In this document: one piece after another, positions 62,401-64,000 of the stretch
How the letters are laid out: each line of letters starts with the position of its first letter
How positions within the stretch are numbered: position 1 is the stretch's first letter
Source of the DNA: Clostridia bacterium
Lineage (GTDB): Bacteria > Bacillota_A > Clostridia > TANB77 > CAG-508
Assembly (NCBI GenBank): GCA_017475185.1
Contig: JAFVGB010000022.1
Coordinates: 1-64,000, forward strand
Length of the DNA: 64,000 nucleotides
Direction of reading: 5' to 3'
Notes under the pieces: model-generated
Database searches by the model: none
What the model saw: only the letters and a program-made list of their open reading frames with translations
What the model was told of the DNA's origin: nothing
Made by a program: the position numbers and the translations under genes

Positions 62401-64000
62401 TAGAATTACAGCTTGGTCAAATAATCCAATTTTAGATATCCCATCAGAAGTAATATATTTAAAAGATGATGAAACTAAAAAAGCTTGGTCTTTTGGATTA
62501 AACCCTATGCCAGATAATAATGATTATTATATAAAATATGGTTTTGGATATGCTAAATACTCTCATGAAAGTTTGGGAATTAAACAAGAAGCGGAAATAT
62601 TTGTTCCAAAAGAAGATAGTGCTAAAATACAGATAATAAAATTAAAGAATGAAACGCCTAGAAGAAGAAAGTTAAAATTAGTTTATTATATAAAACCTGT
62701 AATTGGTGAAGATGAACTTAAAACTAATGGATTTATTAATTTTGAGTTTGATAGAAACAGTAATTCTATAATTGCAAAAAATATAGTAAATTCAGAGTTC
62801 AAAAATTTAGTTTTTGTATCAAGTAGTGAAAAAATAAAATCATATACAGGATTAAAAAAAGAATTTTTAGGTAATGGTGGACTAAACAATCCATCTGGTT
62901 TGAAATTAGATAATTTTAGTAATAAGTTTTTGAACAAAATAAGTGATATAATTGCAGTAGAATTTGAAATAGAATTAGAATCACTTGAAAACAAGGAAAT
63001 ATCAATAGTTTTAGGAGCAGGCAATAGCATAATTGAATGTAAAGACTTAGCATATAAATATAATAATGTTAATAATTGTATTCAAGAAAATGAGGTAGTA
63101 CGAAAATATTGGAGTGATTTGTTGGGAGTAATTCAAGTGAACACTCCAGTTGAATCATTAAATATACTATTAAATGGTTGGGCAATGTATCAAACTTTGG
63201 CAAGCAGAATGTGGGGAAGAACAGGATTTTATCAGTCTGGTGGAGCTTTTGGTTTTAGAGATCAACTCCAAGATAGTTTAAGTTGCAAATATTTAAATCC
63301 TGAAATTACGAAAAATCAGATAATAAGGCATAGTATGCACCAATTTAAAGAAGGAGATGTTGAACATTGGTGGCATGAAAAAACTGGAAGAGGAATTAGA
63401 ACAAGATTTTCAGATGATTTATTATGGTTGCCATATGTTGTTGCAGATTATATCGAATTTACAGATGATTACAGTATTTTAGACATAGAAACAAATTATT
63501 TGAAGGGGGAAATTTTAAAAGAAGGAATAGATGAAAGATATGATTTATATCTACCTACTGAAGAATCTGAAAGCATTTATAAACATTGCATTAAATCTAT
63601 TGAAAAATCTTTAAACTTAGGTGAACATGGATTACCTAAAATAGGTTCAGGAGATTGGAATGATGGTTTTAGTACAGTTGGAAATAAAGGAAAAGGTGAG
63701 AGTGTATGGCTTGCATTTTTCTTGTGTAGTGTGCTAGATAAGTTTAGTAAGATATGTGAATATGTTGAAAAAAGAGATGAAGAAAATTTAAATAAACAAA
63801 AAACAGAGAAAAAGTCTGAAAAATATAGAAAAATTATTGAAGAATTAAGAAAAAATGTAAATACAAAAGCCTGGGATGGTCGCTGGTTTAATAGAGCTTT
63901 TACAGATGATGGAAATGTTCTGGGGAGTTTACAAAATGATGAATGCAAAATAGATAGTATTGCACAAAGTTGGTCTGTAATATCTGGAATTGGAGATAAT
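56489..64000 (+). CDS. ndvB: Cyclic beta-1,2-glucan synthase (NdvB type), 3' end beyond window
   Basis: The open frame runs 2504 codons to the window edge without a stop. Family members are about 2800 aa, so the last few hundred residues are missing. The start is TTG 56489 (GDYKILSIKG) after AAGAGGTGG. The N-terminal part has WILDNYYIIE and RIYVLASEIVAYTDG. A GT84 domain (about 615-790) has ITLDSDTDLVLN, LMQPRVGVG, FTGKGIYDLK, LSHDLLEGSYLRCGM and LHRWIRGDYQILNWL. Membrane helices flank it (about 390-440, 805-850, 935-975). A glycoamylase-like region follows (YDLLASEARQAS near 1170), then MAHHQALILLAIDNLF. The GH94 part has SRMWGRTGFYQSGGAFGFRDQLQDS (near 2240) and SGDWNDGFSTVGNKGKGESVWL (near 2390). 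It likely polymerises, trims and cyclises beta-1,2-glucan from UDP-glucose. Confidence 0.92.
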   Translation, partial: MGDYKILSIKGVVLDKYQLENYLAKLASDNILKNKSDKNTYPIPRVKDNFEYITNVYNTLTEHIKLGIPVHPAGEWILDNYYIIEKTVKTIIKDMPLKKYTGLIGLENGTYKGFARIYVLASEIVAYTDGVIDRNNLSSLLESYQSKKNLSMDEIWNIGIFLQIALIENIRVICEKVYSSQIQKYKVENIIERLVENKEDLKFKNISLTRDYSYREMKYPFIEYMSYRLKQYGRQAYAFLNILEEQVDKMGLSVSEVIQKEHFDIAVKKVSMGNSITSINTIIRVNFLEIFEQINGVEEILKKDPARVYSKMDYKTRSYYRQEIEKIAKKTKISEMYIAKKCLELAENENDEKKSHIGYYLISKGKSKLMSELLNKNIKYINPAVKEKIYIFGVIFLSIIISFLCGMYVYNYSSNFIISAIIFIGTLVPNQTIVVQLIQYIMGKIIKPKILPKLDYKLGIPEDNATMVIIPTIIKSKEKVQELFSKLEVYYIANKSDNLYFTLLGDCTSGKNEKEKFDEEIIEAGILEIKKLNEKYPDNRFNKFNFVYRKRTWNECEGCYLGWERKRGAINQFNEYLLGNIKSPFLYNSFEDVEANNYLVKKEKDECAKSTIPKIKYIITLDSDTDLVLNSGLELIGAMAHVLNKPVIDKNKNVVIDGHALMQPRVGVGLLEVRRSAFTKIFSGLGGTDSYVNATFDVYQDNFDEGIFTGKGIYDLKVFSEVLKNEIPENTVLSHDLLEGSYLRCGMVSDVLLMDGYPTNYLSFKKRLHRWIRGDYQILNWLKNKKINILSKYKIVDNILRSKLDTSILLSILIMIVIKVIYKIKIWPIIFLLVVSLIIPYVLEFVNKIVFRKDGETGHKTFVKKQSTIKNSFIKAVLSISILPDKAYMSCNAELTSLYRMLISKKHLLEWVTAEEAEKNLKNDLKNYYLQMMPNIIAGLIGLGIVVITDFEILSQIVIIVLSLLWIIAPSVMYYISKPIKEIKKINLLNKSEKEYILEIAKKTWAFFKDNIVENTNYLPPDNYQEDRKPKIVMRTSSTNIGLGMLSVISSYDLKFENLEDTVNLLEKMINTVYGLQKWNGHLYNWYNLDNLQPLMPRFVSSVDSGNFVGYLYVVFQFLENIQNEKDELKDKIISMKLQLKEVIKNTDFNKLFDNKNNLFSVGFDVEENKLVDSYYDLLASEARQASLVAIAKKDIDVKNWYNLSRTLTVLNKYKGLVSWSGTAFEYLMPNINIPKYPGSLLDESCKFMIMSQKEYAKKLGIPWGISESAFNLKDLNNNYQYKAFGIPWLGLKRGLADEMVVSSYGSVLAITEDPKTVINNLKVLESQGMYSKYGFYEANDYTPNRISKNKKYENVKTFMAHHQALILLAIDNLFNDNILQKRFMKNPEMQAVNILLEERMPENVIITKEKKEKVEKIKYNNYDFYSEKNISKIGNEPEKYNLISNKDYTIVVDEKGNGYSKYKDILINRYKSTSDIEQGIGFYIKNIKNKKIWKNSYSQITEKPDKYSVTFAPDKTKITRIDGNIETKTKITVSPNDSLEIRRLEIKNLGNTDETLEVSSFIEPVLSNQDQEYAHPAFNNLFLNYEYIPETNTILVKRKKRSQNQKEVFMAINFYSQEKQIGDLEYEISKERFIGRNNYEVPKLIENSKPFSKKIELTTDPIVAIRKTINVKAKESVNLDLIICVSEDKDYVLNTIKKYMNSDNNKRTFELSRARIEAENRYLDITGNDISIYQKLLTYVLGNNIKKSVDVNNEIYPITELWKFGISGDLPIIFAKIKSVSDIDLITELIKAYDYFKNKNLKIDLVILNEEKEKYDSYVKDAILDCILNRHLEYMLNCKGGIYILNNIKDEDKKMLTVYSKLVLDAKNGSLNLQLNDIEEDTLKLNVNDSIENIEFIEENKKENQLLNYNLKYYNEYGGFSQDGKEYLIKVNKNENTPMPWSHIMANENFGTLVTDSMAGYTWYKNSRLNRITAWSNNPILDIPSEVIYLKDDETKKAWSFGLNPMPDNNDYYIKYGFGYAKYSHESLGIKQEAEIFVPKEDSAKIQIIKLKNETPRRRKLKLVYYIKPVIGEDELKTNGFINFEFDRNSNSIIAKNIVNSEFKNLVFVSSSEKIKSYTGLKKEFLGNGGLNNPSGLKLDNFSNKFLNKISDIIAVEFEIELESLENKEISIVLGAGNSIIECKDLAYKYNNVNNCIQENEVVRKYWSDLLGVIQVNTPVESLNILLNGWAMYQTLASRMWGRTGFYQSGGAFGFRDQLQDSLSCKYLNPEITKNQIIRHSMHQFKEGDVEHWWHEKTGRGIRTRFSDDLLWLPYVVADYIEFTDDYSILDIETNYLKGEILKEGIDERYDLYLPTEESESIYKHCIKSIEKSLNLGEHGLPKIGSGDWNDGFSTVGNKGKGESVWLAFFLCSVLDKFSKICEYVEKRDEENLNKQKTEKKSEKYRKIIEELRKNVNTKAWDGRWFNRAFTDDGNVLGSLQNDECKIDSIAQSWSVISGIGDN

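Noticed and set aside
1..64000. CRISPR array or cas genes
   Set aside because: No set of regularly spaced direct repeats of 25-40 bases and no Cas-like protein was seen; the dispersed repeats are irregular and few.

Overview
The window is an AT-rich chromosomal segment from a low-GC, Gram-positive-type anaerobe, most likely an uncultured member of class Clostridia (Bacillota). The evidence is the A/T-biased codon use, consensus SigA promoters (TTGACA-17-TATAAT) and AGGAGG ribosome binding sites. The gene content agrees: MinD/MinE with RodA, a PASTA-type transpeptidase, SpoVB-like flippases, the SecE-NusG-L11-L1-L10-L7/L12 block, and a family 4 uracil-DNA glycosylase. No species can be named from the sequence.

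Layout. 1-360: end of an rRNA operon (23S 3' end, 5S, terminator). 424-2810: a membrane protein, an L-2-amino-thiazoline-4-carboxylate hydrolase-like protein, a flavin reductase-like protein and a solitary 93-aa gene. 2901-6820: L33, SecE, NusG, L11, L1, L10 (with its leader) and L7/L12. 6821-11249: plsX, acpP, rnc, a radical SAM protein and a YitT protein. 11246-12868: a compositionally distinct DUF1152-like gene. 12916-18106: rpsB, tsf, lspA, two pseudouridine synthases and an S1-domain protein. 18203-21542: a replication-relaxation-like winged-helix protein convergent with a VirD4/TraG-type coupling ATPase, with no other conjugation genes around. 21761-23801: flippase and HU. 23892-24977: tRNA-Leu(UAA) followed by what looks like an 0.9-kb mini-island bounded by a second copy of the tRNA 3' end.

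24978-33077: membrane protein, PII-like protein, lipoprotein, uracil-DNA glycosylase, HMA protein, CCA-adding enzyme, minD-minE-rodA and dusB. 33121-38447: GerS/LolA-like protein, MazF without antitoxin, HtrA protease, a pilin-like protein, RNase HII with a disrupted N-terminal extension, and pyrimidine nucleoside phosphorylase. 38487-42164: PBP2/SpoVD-type transpeptidase and a second flippase on the minus strand. 42310-43703: an MTA/SAH nucleosidase-like protein, a solitary 89-aa gene and a promoter-to-terminator interval with no protein gene (candidate ncRNA). 43847-53972: SMC, a NlpC/CHAP-like protein, XRE regulator with a membrane partner, an ABC exporter and a SERCA-type Ca2+ ATPase. 53992-54211: a 220-bp imperfect giant hairpin. 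54220-56320: pyrB and an acidic low-complexity protein. 56489 to the window end: a cyclic beta-1,2-glucan synthase (NdvB type), truncated by the window edge.

Most of the window is core cell machinery: translation, secretion, phospholipid and fatty acid synthesis, RNA maturation, septum placement and wall synthesis. The accessory signal lies mostly between genes. It consists of dispersed elements with a GGGACGGT core inside short palindromes, giant hairpins, a tRNA-anchored mini-island, four solitary genes of different base composition with their own promoters and terminators, and one unassigned structured transcript. The most notable protein-level oddities are the orphan coupling ATPase pair, a lysine-rich tail on MinE and an Asn/Glu-rich tail on SecE.
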